Shown piece after piece: positions 36,182-47,332 of a stretch of 64,000 nucleotides of DNA. Within the stretch, counting starts at the first letter, position 1, and each line of letters starts with the position of its first letter. Below the pieces are notes generated by a model. The model saw only the letters and a list, made by a program, of their open reading frames with translations. It was not told where the DNA came from and ran no database searches. The translations under genes and the position numbers were made by a program. This stretch comes from Setophaga petechia (lineage: Eukaryota > Chordata > Aves > Passeriformes > Parulidae): assembly GCA_024362935.1 (NCBI GenBank), contig JANCRA010000033.1, forward strand, positions 9,335,714-9,399,713, read 5' to 3'.

Positions 36182-36210
36182 AGCCTGAGCCTGAGCCGAG
36201 CCCAGCCTGA
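36067..36210. repeat. Hexanucleotide repeat (GAGCCT)n
   Basis: About 24 units of GAGCCT, interrupted by GAGCCCA variants. It abuts the CpG-rich patch. Confidence 0.96.
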
Positions 36211-38066
36211 AAAGCCCCTGCGGTCCTCCGGGTCCCCCAGCACCGGGAGCCGGGCGGGTGGGAGCCAAAGCTGCTGTAAATAACTGCAAATGCTGCTCAA
36301 GCCTTTAAGCAGCCACTGTTCCTGGGAAAGAGCAACAGCAGCGTCTGGGGAATCCAGAACCTTCCCCACAAGGAGCAGCACTAGGAGTGCACAGGACGGT
36401 GCCTCCCCTGCTCCTCCATCCTCCCTGGGCTGATGGAGATCGTGGATTTCCACCTGCCCGGGAAGTTCTTCCCAGAATAATCGCCAGCATCAAATTAAAA
36501 CCTCCCTGGAGCCCTCCCCTAAAGGCAGGGAGGTGCAGATGGGAGCCCTCCCTGGAGCCCTCCCCTAAAGCCAGCGTGTCCCAGCGCCATCCCAGCGTGC
36601 CCAGTGAGCTGGAGCCCTTTGGGAACTGCTGTGAGCGGCCCCTTTGGGCTGAGGTTGGGCACAATTCCTGGGCAGCCTCCACACTGCAGGGAGCCTTCGG
36701 CTGCTGCGTGCCCAAATCCCTGCACACGCACACAGGAGCTGGAGCAGCACGGAGGGAGCGGAGCTGCAGCTGCCCGAGCAGCCTGGGCACGCTCTGCCCT
36801 CGGGGAGGGCGACCAGGACACACCAGCAGTGACACATCCTCGGCACGGGGCAGCTGGGGCGGGACCCCTGTGCCCCCCCCGTGGGTGAGGGCTGGGGCAC
36901 CTCCAGAGCCTCTGCAGCACACAGCACAGGACGTGTGTGGTTATTACTGTCATTATCTCCATTTTTTGTGTTTCAGATAAGTAGTTACCCTGAGGATGGG
37001 GATCAGAGCTGGCAGTGTTTGCTGCTGGGCTCTGTGAAGGGGGAAGAAAAGGAACTTTTTAATGTGGATTTTTCCTAGTTGATAATAAAATAAGAAGATG
37101 AGTCTCTTTTGCCATGGCAGAGGGAAGTGTCACTAGTGATTAATGGCATGGTGAGCTCCTTGTTGAAGTAGGGTCAAAGCCATTGTGTAGGGAACATTTG
37201 GGGCCAGTTCTGCCGCCTGTGCAGCGTTTGCTGGGGCCTGGGTTTGGCACGGGGCTGCTGGGGGTCACAGCCTCATCTCCAGGTGTCCCCAAGGCTCCTC
37301 CTGCTCCCCCCAGCCCAGCAGGGGAATTTTGCCAGGCTCCAGCAGTGTCTGTGTGGCTCAGGCTGGCCGTGTGCCCCAGGGCTGCATCCCAGCCGTGTGC
37401 CCGGCGTCAGACCCAGCTCAGGCCCTGCCCCACAGGGATGGGATTTTGGGAAGGGTTCAAGGGCAGGTCACAGGAGCCTTGCTGAGGGCTCTGCCTGTGC
37501 CCCAGCCTGTGTCTTCTGTAGCACCTGGGCAGCCCCAGACTCTGCCCACGGTGGAATACAAGTGCAGAGGACCCGAGGAGCAGCTGCAGGGGACAGACCT
37601 GTCCAGCTCTGGGGTCTGTCCCCAGGCCTGGCCTGGGACACAGCCCCGTCCTGTCACCCCCTGTGCACAGCGCCAGGATCCAGCCCGCCTCTCTTTGTAG
37701 TGCTATTTTTAAAACACCAAAGGAGAACTCCCACCTCTGTCTGCTGGAAACGTGGCGTGTCCCCCGCAGCCAAGAGCTCTGCTCATTTTCAAACCTGCCT
37801 GAGTTAGCCTCAGATATAAAACCAAACAAGCAAACTGAAAGGGGCTTGTTGTGTAAAAAAGTTCCTCCGAATTAGTTCTATCTGGCTTGTGATCCCTTTT
37901 TGATTGAATGCTTAATAGCAGCCAGGTGCAGGCTCTGGAGGCAGCGGGGCAGCCCACGGGTGCTCGGTGTGTGGGCTGCCCTGCCCTCCCTCTGCCCCCG
38001 CCCGGCCACAGGGACCCCACTGTGCTTCCTCCCCTCAGAGCCCAACAGCCCGGGAGAGGCACACAC
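36211..38066. other. GC-rich intergenic DNA with a small segmental duplication
   Basis: Mostly GC-rich single-copy sequence. A ~43-bp direct repeat containing CTCCCTGGAGCCCTCCCCTA occurs at about 36507-36571. A short AT-rich stretch occupies 37060-37100. No gene recognised. Confidence 0.55.
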
Positions 38067-38460
38067 GTGTGAGAGAGAGTGAGAGTGTGTGAGAGTGTGT
38101 GTGAGTGAGTGTGTGAGTGTGTGTGTGTGAGTGTGTGTGAGTGTGAGAGAGTGTGTGTCTATGTGTGTGTGAATGTGAGAGTGAGTGTGAGAGTGAGTGT
38201 GTGAGTGTGAGTGTGTGGGAGTGTGAGTGTGCATGTGTGTGTGAGAGTGTGTGTGTGAGAGTGTGTGTGTGTCTGTGCATGTGTGAGTGTGTGTGTGTGA
38301 GTGTGACTGTGTGTGTGTTATCTCTGTGTGTGTCTGTGTGTGTGTGTGTGTGTCTGTGTGTACATGTGTGTGTGAGTGTGTGTGTGTCTGTCTGTGGGTG
38401 TGTGTTTGAGTGTCTGTGCATGTCTGTGTGTTATCTGTGTGTTTGTATTTGTGTGTGTGC
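38067..38460. repeat. GT-rich simple repeat
   Basis: About 390 bp of alternating TG runs interrupted by GA and TC ([24 protein letters not shown]). Long alternating purine-pyrimidine sequence of this kind can adopt Z-form DNA. Confidence 0.97.
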
Positions 38461-38501
38461 AAACACAGCACTGGCTGCTGGCTGGGCAGGAGCGTGGGCA
38501 T

Positions 38502-38669
38502 GGACACGGACACGGATACAGACAGAGACATGGATACAGGCACACACACACGGACACAGACACACACACGGACACAGACAGGGACAGGGACACGGAAAGG
38601 GACACACAGACACACACACGCTGACACAGACACACGGACACAGGCACACACACGGACACAGGCACGGGC
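38502..38669. repeat. CA-rich simple repeat, inverted relative to the GT block
   Basis: CACACACGGACACAGGCACA-type repeats, an approximate reverse complement of the GT-rich block about 40 bp to the left. The two form a potential hairpin. Confidence 0.93.
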
Positions 38670-38692
38670 AGGGCTGGGCAGGCTCCCCGCGG

Positions 38693-39285
38693 GCAGCACG
38701 CGGGGATGAGGGTGCAGCACGCGGGGATGAGGGTGCAGCACGCAGGGATGAGGGTGCAGCACGTAGGGATGAGGGTGCAGCACGCAGGGATGAGGGTGCA
38801 GCACGCGGGGATGAGGGTGCAGCACGCGGGGATGAGGGTGCAGCACACGGGGATGAGGGTGCAGCACGCGGGGATGAGGGTGCAGCACGTGGGGATGAGG
38901 GTGCAGCACACGGGGATGAGGGTGCAGCACACGGGGATGAGGGTGCAGCACGCGGGGATGAGGGTGCAGCACACGGGGATGAGGGTGCAGCACACGGGGA
39001 TGAGGGTGCAGCACACGGGGATGAGGGTGCAGCACACGGGGATGAGGGTGCAGCACGCAGGGATGAGGGTGCAGCACACGGGGATGAGGGTGCAGCACGC
39101 GGGGATGAGGGTGCAGCACGTGGGGATGAGGGTGCAGCACACGGGGATGAGGGTGCAGCACACGGGGATGAGGGTGCAGCACGCGGGGATGAGGGTGCAG
39201 CACGCAGGGATGAGGGTGCAGCACACGGGGATGAGGGTGCAGCACGCGGGGATGAGGGTGCAGCACGCAGGGATGAGGGTGCAGC
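38693..39285. repeat. Minisatellite, 21-bp unit, ~28 copies
   Basis: Tandem GGGATGAGGGTGCAGCACG plus two variable bases (CG, CA, TG, TA). The period is a multiple of three and only one of six frames has a stop, so perfect heptapeptide repeats appear in five frames (for instance MRVQHAG and GDEGAAR on plus, HPHPRVL on minus). This generates open frames of 480-559 residues over 37878-39595 which I judge artefactual. Confidence 0.98.
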
Positions 39286-40872
39286 CCGTGGTGAGCAGCT
39301 CTGGGGGCAGCTGGCAGCTCTGTGCCATCCCAGCCCGGCCCAGGGCCTGGAGCCCTCCCTGCTCCCTCCAGGACCCTCACCTGGCATCCCAAACACGGCT
39401 GCTGTGTTTGAGCCCTGTCCCTGCTCTGTGTGTGCAGCTTTAGTGCATTCATTTCAGAAACAAACTGCCTGTGGGGATGATAATAAAAAGTGGATGCCAG
39501 GGAGACACTGTGCAGAAACTGCCAAGGTAAAGACACAGCTCTTGTGGAGCCTGACATGTCCCTGGGAGCACAGGGCTGGGCAGGAGGGCTCCTGAAGGCA
39601 GGAATGCCAACCTAGCCAGTTCTGGGGCAGGGCACAGCAGTGCCATGCTGCTCTCTGGCCCTTGGTCCCTGTCTCCATGCCAGGCTGTGGGAGCAGCTCT
39701 GCCAGGCAGCTGAAGGTTCCTGAGCTGTTCCTGGCTTCATGTGGCCCTGGGGTCCTTTTCTGTCCAATATTGCCAATACAGTATTTTTTTCCCTTTCCTA
39801 TCCCCCCCATTTCTTTTTCCCAAGTGATGCAATTGCCAGCAAACACTGTGCTAGGGAAGGACCTGCAGTGAGTCTCTTCCAGCTGGATCTCTTGTAGTGC
39901 TGGCTGTAGCCTCTCTGATTACTGAACTTCCAAAGAAACCCAGTGACTTTATACAAACAATTTCCCCATGCCTGAAAATACAGGATTTTCCCAAGCTCCC
40001 TCTGTGTGTCAGCACCCAGGAGGGTGGCAGCAGGAGAAGGAACTGCTGGGGCAAACACGCTGAGCCCTGCAGAGCCCAAGGGGAGCTGGAGCCTCTCGTC
40101 CCTGGGTCCAGGGCTCTGGGCTGAGGGGGGCTCTGCCACCACCTGCAGGCAGTGGAGAGCTGGGCTGGCACCAGTGGGTGAGGGATCCACTGTCAAAAGA
40201 AACATCTGGACAAAATTAACCTGTCAAAACACTCTGAGTGCACAACTCTCTGTGTGTGATCGTGCCCAACAGCCTGGCACTGGATCTGCCCTTGGCTCGT
40301 GCAGGGACAGTGCTCAGACCAGGCTTCCTCCACCACTGACACACAGCTGCAGATTTCCACCTGCACACAGGGCTGATTGCACCTTCAGGCCATGGAAAGG
40401 AAGGTAAGATCCAAGGGGAAAAGGTGCCACACTGCAGCCACTTCATTCATTGCTATCCCAAGGTTTCAGGTGTGCACAAAAGGCTGCAGAGAAAAGTCAG
40501 CCTCAGGTCTGTTCCTTCTCCTGGAGGGGAACTGTTTGTAGGATTCAGGCATATTTAGACATGGCAGGAGTGGGATTCCTAAACAAAGGGCTGGGGGAGT
40601 TGAGTCCCTGCGCTGCTGCCACGCTCCCACCACAGAGGGATTCCAGATTCACTGCCTACCTGCCTGCAGAGTAAAACTGTCCAGACCCACTGCCCAGAGC
40701 TCCACACTTCCATTTTAGGAGCTGGTGGAAACAGGGTGAGGCCTTTCTAATCCCCTGCTTTGCTAGCAGAGCAGGGAGCTGGGCTGGGAGCAGGCTGCTG
40801 CCTGCGGGGGCAGGAGTGCCCTGGGGCTGATGGGCACAGCCCGTGCCACAGTGAGGAGCTGCTCCTGGTGCT
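39286..40872. other. Single-copy intergenic DNA
   Basis: Mixed composition sequence between the 21-bp and 34-bp arrays. No exon is supported. Confidence 0.5.
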
Positions 40873-41749
40873 GCAGCAGGATCCTCCCCTGGGGCACCAC
40901 CATCCCACAGCAGGATCCTCCCCTGGGGCACCATGATCCCACAGCAGGAACCTCCCCTGGGGCACCACCATCCCACAGCAGGATCCTCCCTTTGGGCACC
41001 ACCATCCCACAGCAGGATCCTCCCCTGGGGCACCACCATCCCACAGCAGGATCCTCCCTTTGGGCACCACCATCCCACAGCAGGATCCTCCCTTTGGGCA
41101 CCATGATCCCACAGCAGGATCCTCCCTTTGGGCACCACCATCCCACAGCAGGATCCTCCCTTTGGGTACCACCATCCCACAGCAGGATCCTCCCTTTGGG
41201 CACCACCATCCCACAGCAGGATCCTCCCTTTGGGCACCATGATCCCACAGCAGGATCCTCCCCTGGGGCACCACCATCCCACAGCAGGATCCTCCCTTTG
41301 GGTACCACCATCCCACAGCAGGATCCTCCCTTTGGGCACCATGATCCCACAGCAGGATCCTCCCTTTGGGCACCATGATCCCACAGCAGGATCCTCCCTT
41401 TGGGCACCACCATCCCACAGCAGGATCCTCCCCTGGGGCACCATGATCCCACAGCAGGACCCTCCCTTTGGGCACCACTATCCCACAGCAGGATCCTCCC
41501 TTTGGGCACCATGATCCCACAGCAGGATCCTCCCTTTGGGCACCACCATCCCACAGCAGGATCCTCCCTTTGGGCACCACTATCCCACAGCAGGATCCTC
41601 CCTTTGGGCACCATGATCCCACAGCAGGATCCTCCCTTTGGGCACCACCATCCCACAGCAGGATCCTCCCTTTGGGCACCATGATCCCACAGCAGGATCC
41701 TCCCTTTGGGCACCATGATCCCACAGCAGGATGCTCCCCTGGGGCACCA
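40873..41749. repeat. Minisatellite, 34-bp unit, ~26 copies, with a BamHI site in most units
   Basis: Units of CAGCAGGATCCTCCCTTTGG followed by GCACCACCATCCCA. Two dimorphic positions (CCTTTG or CCCTGG; CACCATCCC or CATGATCCC) and rarer GGTACC and CACTATCCC forms mark sub-families. GGATCC occurs in nearly every copy. Minus-strand open frames of 262-368 residues are repeat-derived. Confidence 0.98.
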
Positions 41750-42253
41750 GGCACCCTGCCCAAAGCTCCAGCTCGTTTCCAGGTTGCTTCCCTGCCTGGC
41801 TGCTCTCCAGCCAGGGCCCTTGGCCTGCCAGTGCTTTGTGCTGGTCATGGGAAGGAGCATCCTCTCCATTAATTGCCATGGAATAAGTTAAATGCTGAAT
41901 TGCAGAGGGGCAGGCCTTTGATACAGATTTTCCTTGGGATTGTGCAGTTAGCACAGGGGAACATGCAATCCTTGGAGCTGATGTGCAGGAGCAAATTCCT
42001 TCCTATGGAAGGAATCAGGGCTGAAGTAGCCAGCTGTCACACAGCAACAGGGCTGGGCCAGCCAGGGTTTGGCCTGAGTTTAGGAAATAAAGATGCATGA
42101 TGCCAGATTGGTGCTGTGGAGTGAGGAAGGGATGCTGCTGAGGTTTTTGGGTGCTGGGGGTGGATAGAGCTGCACCAAAGGCACAGAGGGGGTGGTGGGC
42201 CCTGTCCCCTTGGCTGTGTGAAACCTCCCTCTGAGCAGAGCCCTTGGAAACGT
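41750..42253. other. Single-copy intergenic DNA
   Basis: A spacer with a short AT-rich part at 41870-41960. No gene seen. Confidence 0.5.
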
Positions 42254-42293
42254 TCCTCCTCCTCCTCCTCCTCCTCCTCCTCCTCCTCCTCCT
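42254..42293. repeat. Trinucleotide microsatellite (TCC)13
   Basis: Uninterrupted TCC repeat, a homopurine-homopyrimidine tract that can form a triplex. Confidence 0.98.
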
Positions 42294-43020
42294 GGTCCTG
42301 CCGTGGTGCTGGGTGTGCTCAGCTGTGTCCCTGCACGTGCAGGGCTGTGCTGTGTGCGTGGGGAGAGGCACACAGGCAGGGAGGGCCCTGTGCTGGGCCT
42401 GGCTCGCAGGGCTGCACATGCTGCTCCTTTCTTTACGCCCACAATCAGTTTAGAACCTCTGGCCAAAGCTCCATCCCTGGATGGGAAGGTTGGGCCTGCA
42501 GAGAGACATTAGCAGAGGGCGAGTGGGAAATGTGAAAGAGCTGTCTGTGTGAGAGCAGCTCTGCTCCCTGCCAGAGCTCAGCTGTGGATTTTCCATCCTT
42601 TGGGCTCCGAGAGCTCCCTGTGCCACGAGCTCTGCCCTGGAGCTGCCTGAGGCTGGGCAGCTGTGCCCATGAGCCACTGGTGCTCCCACTGCTGCAGGGG
42701 TGACAGAGGGACAGGATGGAGCCCGTTTGCCCCTGTGCAAAGTCAAGGCTGGGACCTGTGCTCTTTGGCTTTTCAGCCCTGGGCTCTGAGCAGCCATTGG
42801 GAAGCCTTGCCACATCCCTCAGCTGGAGGGGATGGAGCTGGCCCTGCCCTGGGTGCTCCTGCTGGATGGGCAGTGTTGGCAAAGCACCAGCCCCAGCACC
42901 TCAGATGGACCCTGGCCACCCACAGGGCACCTGGGGATGCAGGGCTCCTTCTTGGCCCTGGCAACGAGGGGTGCAGGCAGCGTGCTGCCACAATGCCCAT
43001 TTGGCACTAAATCCCCTTGG
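42294..43020. other. GC-rich intergenic DNA
   Basis: Single-copy sequence. No gene, array or transposon seen. Confidence 0.5.
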
Positions 43021-43570
43021 AGTTAATGGAAAAGATTAAAAGAATCATCTCTCTGTAAAACTCAGAACAAAAAAGGGGGAGTGGGGGAATGAAGGAGCCT
43101 GGTGGTGTGGCAGTGCTGTGCTGGCTCAGGCAGCCCTCGGAGAATGGAGGGCAGTGCTGGGCTGCAGAGCTGCCAGCCTGGCAGTGTCTGTGCCACAGCA
43201 ACGGGACCAGCCCGGGGCTGCCCTGCCCTGGCCCCCCAGCCCGGGGATGCTGCTCCCACACGTGCACTGAAGGTGTGGGGCCTCAGCTCCCAGCGCTGCT
43301 CCCGCCCCTGCCCCTGCGAAACTTAATTGTTTTCTGCAAAGAAAAAAATCATTTGGGGAATAGATGGGAAGGGGAGATAGCGCCAGGCAGTCATGGCCTG
43401 TTCTCCACCTGTTGTTATTTTGGTCTGGCCCAATCAACCTGCTAGCCAGGCTGGAGCCAGAGACCATCTGGAAAAACTGCCGTGTTTATAAAACTGACAT
43501 GGAGCAGCACCCCAGGGCCCTGACCTCCCACACAAATCTGGAAATGATTAAAACGGCCCCGGCTGCCTCG
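43020..43570. promoter_or_regulatory. Putative regulatory island
   Basis: Contains two AT-rich non-repetitive parts (43020-43090, 43320-43560) between GC-rich DNA. E-box-type motifs CACCTG (near 43407) and CATCTG (near 43466), and TGTTTATAAAAC near 43483, are visible. Function inferred from composition. Confidence 0.3.
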
Positions 43571-43650
43571 GCGGCGGAGCTGCCTGCGGAGCAGCCCCCG
43601 CCCGCCAGAGGAGCTCCATCAGCGGGGCCGGGAGCGCCCGAGCCCGGCCC

Positions 43651-43970
43651 GGGGTGTGCCAGGGGTGTGCCCGGGATGTGCCAGGGATGTGCCAGGGGTG
43701 TGCCCGGGATGTGCCCGGGGTGTGCCAGGGGATGTGCCAGGGGATGTGCCCGGGGATGCTCTGGGGGATGTGCCAGGGAATGTGCCCGGGGTGTGCCAGG
43801 GATGTGCCAGGGAATGTGCCCGGGGATGCTCTGGGGGATGTGCCAGGGATGTGCTAGGGGATGTGCCCGGGAATGTGCCAGATGTGCCCGGAGATGTGCC
43901 CAGAGGGTGTGCAGGGGGTGTGCCAGGGCGATGCGCCCAGGGATGTGATATGCCAGGGGGTGTGCCAGGG
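43651..43970. repeat. Minisatellite, 11-13 bp unit (GATGTGCCAGGG-like)
   Basis: Degenerate tandem GTGCCAGGGAT and GTGCCCGGGAT units, with a higher-order element containing GCTCTGGGGGATGTGCCAGG. Roughly 27 copies. Confidence 0.95.
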
Positions 43971-44455
43971 CAGCCCACTCTCCTGCACCTTTCCCTGCTC
44001 TCACACTCATCTCTCCCTCTGCAGAGCTGCTCTGCTCTCCCCCTCGGGAGCATCGTGCCCCTGATTCCAGCAGGACGAGCCCCGGTGCCCAGGGCAGCCC
44101 GTGTGAGCCCCAGAGAGCTGCTGAGAGCTGCACCAGCTCCTCTGCAGCACTGACCCCTGCACGGCTCCAGTCCCTGCTGCAGGGCTGGGCCACGTCCAGC
44201 CCTTCCTGGGGAGCACCAGGCTCTGGCAGGGCTCTGAGCTGGGCTCCAGCTTTGGAGGAACAATCCCAAAGGCTGCTGCCCTTCCCTGTGTGCTGCCTCA
44301 GACCTCCCAGCTCCAGCATCGTGCTCATCAAAGCAGCCCCGTGTCCCCTGTGCAGCAGAGAGTGAGCGACACCACAGCCCAGACTGGAGCCCGCTGGACC
44401 CTGCTGACCTGCCCTGGCCTGGGGACATGCGGCTGCTCCCTGCCCTGCTGGCCAG
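43971..44455. other. GC-rich intergenic DNA
   Basis: Single-copy sequence between the 11-13 bp array and an AT-rich motif cluster. No gene seen. Confidence 0.5.
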
Positions 44456-44550
44456 CAGCTTAATTAGAGAGGTGTGAATAATGAATTATCCGTGACTCTG
44501 AGCCATCCATGGAAAATTCAAATCAACCTGCTCTGCGGTTACAGGACGTC
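44455..44550. promoter_or_regulatory. Putative enhancer core with T-box and homeodomain motifs
   Basis: A short AT-rich island in GC-rich surroundings: TAATTA at 44462-44467, AGGTGTGAA (T-box type) at 44471-44479, and AATAATGAATTAT at 44478-44490, tightly packed. Candidate only. Confidence 0.35.
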
Positions 44551-44676
44551 AGCAAACTCCCTGCCAAGAGAGAGCCGGGGAGAGCAGAGCCAGCCCGTGT
44601 CTTGGTGGGCATCAGGGCCGGGGGGAGGTGATGGGCTGTGCAGGAGGGGATGCCCAGCCCTGAGGGTGTGAGCTGG

Positions 44677-44922
44677 GGATGGAGCTGCAGGGATGGAGCT
44701 GCCAGGGCTGGAGCTGCAGGGATGGAGCTGCAGGGATGGAGCTGCCAGGGATGGAGCTGCAGGGATGGAGCTGCAGGGATGGAGCTGCAGGGATGGAGCT
44801 GCCAGGGATGGAGCTGCAGGGATGGAGCTGCAGGGATGGAGCTGCAGGGATGGAGCTGCCAGGGATGGAGCTGCAGGGATGGAGCTGCAGGGATGGAGCT
44901 GCCAGGGATGGAGCTGCCGGGG
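44677..44922. repeat. Minisatellite, 15/16-bp unit, ~16 copies
   Basis: Alternating GATGGAGCTGCAGGG (15 bp) and GATGGAGCTGCCAGGG (16 bp) units with a semi-regular pattern of the longer form. Confidence 0.97.
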
Positions 44923-46013
44923 CTGTGGGATGGTTCTCCCCACTCCCACCTCACTCCCACCTGCAGCCAAGTGCCTGGGTGGGCACGGTGTGAGTGCCAT
45001 GGCCAGCAGCTGCAGGGACAGGCGGGTCCCCCTTCATGGGGAGCCACCCCTGGGCCCCCTCCAGCTCCCTCTGGAGCAGGTGAAGCGCTGTGCTGGTGCT
45101 GTGCTGGTGCAGGATGGAGCCAGGGCCTGCTGGGCTGGGGACAGCTGGTGCAGAGCAGGGCAAGGGCAGCGAGGATGCCCATCCCCATGGCACACGAGGG
45201 GTGGCACAGCTCCTGCCTGCACCTGGGGCTGCTGGGGCTGACAGCAGGGCTCTGGCACACCCGTGCTTCACCCAGCACAAGGGGACCTGACCCGCGGAAG
45301 GGCCCTGGCCTTGGAGGAGCCCTTGGGCTGTGTTTGGCTTTGTCCCTCCCTGCTTTACCAGCCCGGCCCCCTGAGCCCTGCCCCGTGTCCTGTGTGCTGC
45401 TATCATCCCCGTGTTATCAGGGGAGGCTGATGGGCACAGGGACAGGAGCAGGGGGGCTGCTCGGGCTGCACGGCGGGGCTGGGCACAGCCAGGAGCTTGA
45501 ACTTGGCACAGCCGGGCAGGATGCTCTGGGCAAAGCTTGTCCTTCCCTGCCCTGGCTGTGAGGGGCAGCTCCTTCCCTCCTCTCCAGCCTGCCCAGAGCT
45601 GCTCCTGCTGCCGTGGGCTGGGCAGGGCTGCTGGGACAGACACGGCCCCAGCACCTCCGCCCAGAGCAGGCAGGGGCTCCATGGAAAAATGTGCAAAAAT
45701 GGTCACCCTGAATTTCAGATGCTAATATTGGCTGCTGATCACGAGGGGCGGCCTCATGCTGCTCCAGGACAAAGGCTTTGAAGCAGAGCAGGGACCTGTC
45801 ACGTCCTTGTCCAGGGCCGGCTCTGCCCGTTGATCTCTCTATCAGATGAGTAAACCCGTATATATTAACCCAGAGCCAAAGCAAACACGGTCTGAGCGCT
45901 GGAGAAGCTCAGGTGAGTCCTCGTGTCCCCGCAGGAAGATGCAGCTGGAGCCCTGTGACCCGGGGCAGCCCTGGCACGGCCCTCGTGGCTGTGAGTGCCC
46001 CCGTTTCCCTGCC
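44923..46013. other. Intergenic DNA with a possible regulatory segment at 45690-45920
   Basis: GC-rich up to about 45680. The non-repetitive AT-richer part has ACAAAG (45769-45774) facing CTTTGAA (45776-45782), a SOX and TCF-type pair, and later TATATATTAACC near 45860. No gene found. Confidence 0.4.
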
Positions 46014-46315
46014 AGGGCGGGGCAGGGCGGGGCGGGGCGGGGCAGGGCGGGGCAGGGCAGGGCAGGGCAGGGCAGGGCAGGGCGGGGTGGGGCAGGGCAG
46101 GTCGGGGCAGGGCGGGGCAGGGCAGGGCGGGGCAGGGCGGGGCTGGGCAGGGCTGGGCAGGGCGGGGCGGGGCTGGGCAGGGCTGGGCAGGGCGGGGCGG
46201 GGCGGGGCGGGGCAGGGCGGGGCAGGGCAGGGCAGGGCAGGTCGGGGCGGGGCGGGGTGGGGCGGGGCGGGGCGGGGCAGGGCGGGGCGGGGCGGGGCAG
46301 GGCGGGGCAGGGCGG
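46014..46315. repeat. Pentanucleotide array (GGGCR)n, ~60 units
   Basis: Tandem GGGCG and GGGCA units, occasionally GGGCT or GGTCG, over 300 bp. The plus strand has dozens of G-runs with 1-2 base loops (strong G-quadruplex potential) and many overlapping Sp1/KLF boxes (GGGGCGGGG). Confidence 0.98.
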
Positions 46316-47332
46316 CTCCATCGCGGTCCCCAGCCCACCCAGAGCCCTCTGGCTCCAGCACTCACCTGCCCCAGGGCCGTGGGCTCACGCCAGCGCTCCT
46401 GCCCAGCCCCCGGTGCCTGCAGAGATCATTGAATCCCCTCTGCAGAGGGAGGGCTCCGGTGATTGCCCGGAGAAAGGAGGTGATAACGGCCGGGAGATAA
46501 ACAAACCCCGTGACAGCCCCTGCACACCCACCTGCGGACCACGAGGGACCATCAGCCCCTACTTCACTGTCCTCTGCTATAAATGACAATTAAAACCTGA
46601 CAGGAATGGATTTTGTGAGTAAACTGCCCTCCAGGGAAGTTCAATACTTGGAAACACAAGAAAAACCTGCGGCTGATTCAATCACAGGGATGATCAGTGG
46701 GTCTGACCCGGGTTTCTCTGCCTTGGCACTAAACGAGCATCACCTGAGCTCTGAGGGGAAGCTCTGGGTGCTGGGACCCACCTGCCTGGGCAGCCAGAAG
46801 TGAAACACTGCACCAGGACAGGAGCATTTCGGTGCTTTCTCCCTGGAGGAGAGCTGAAATGACTCACCCTAATGGGGGTTTTGGCATGATGAGGTCTGTG
46901 CCTGATTGTTTTTAATAAGCTTCAAAGTTTCATTTCCACATGATTGTTTTGGTTTATTTTCCTTCAATTTTTATACTAAGAACTATGCTAGGTACTTCTG
47001 CTTCACTTTTTCCTTTAAATGATGCACTAAATACGTTGTGAATGTGATACATTACACAGACATGTTCATTTGGATGGTACAAAATCCAATTTGGTACAAA
47101 TGGCAGTGAAGGAATGAGGAGAGAGCAGCCCTGTGGTGCCACATGGAGACCTCATCCCCTCATCATTCCCACCCTGGCCAGCCCCAGCCCTGCTCCCTGC
47201 ACTGTGGGAGCTGAGGTGAATGCAAACGGTGCTCGAGGAGCTTCACTGGGGACAGGGCAGGGAAGGGAGGTGACTGTCACCGCTGGGCTGTGTCACCAGA
47301 GGGGCCACCCGTGTCCGGCCAGCGGGCGTGCT
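46316..47332. other. Intergenic DNA with AT-rich island
   Basis: Non-repetitive. 46420-46640 contains TGATAAC and AGATAAACAAAC motifs (GATA and FOX look-alikes), and 46855-47110 is AT-rich. No coding sequence. Possibly regulatory. Confidence 0.4.

Noticed and set aside
37878..39595. Long open frames (559 residues minus, 480 residues plus)
   Set aside because: Generated by the GT/CA block and the 21-bp array, which lack stops in most frames.
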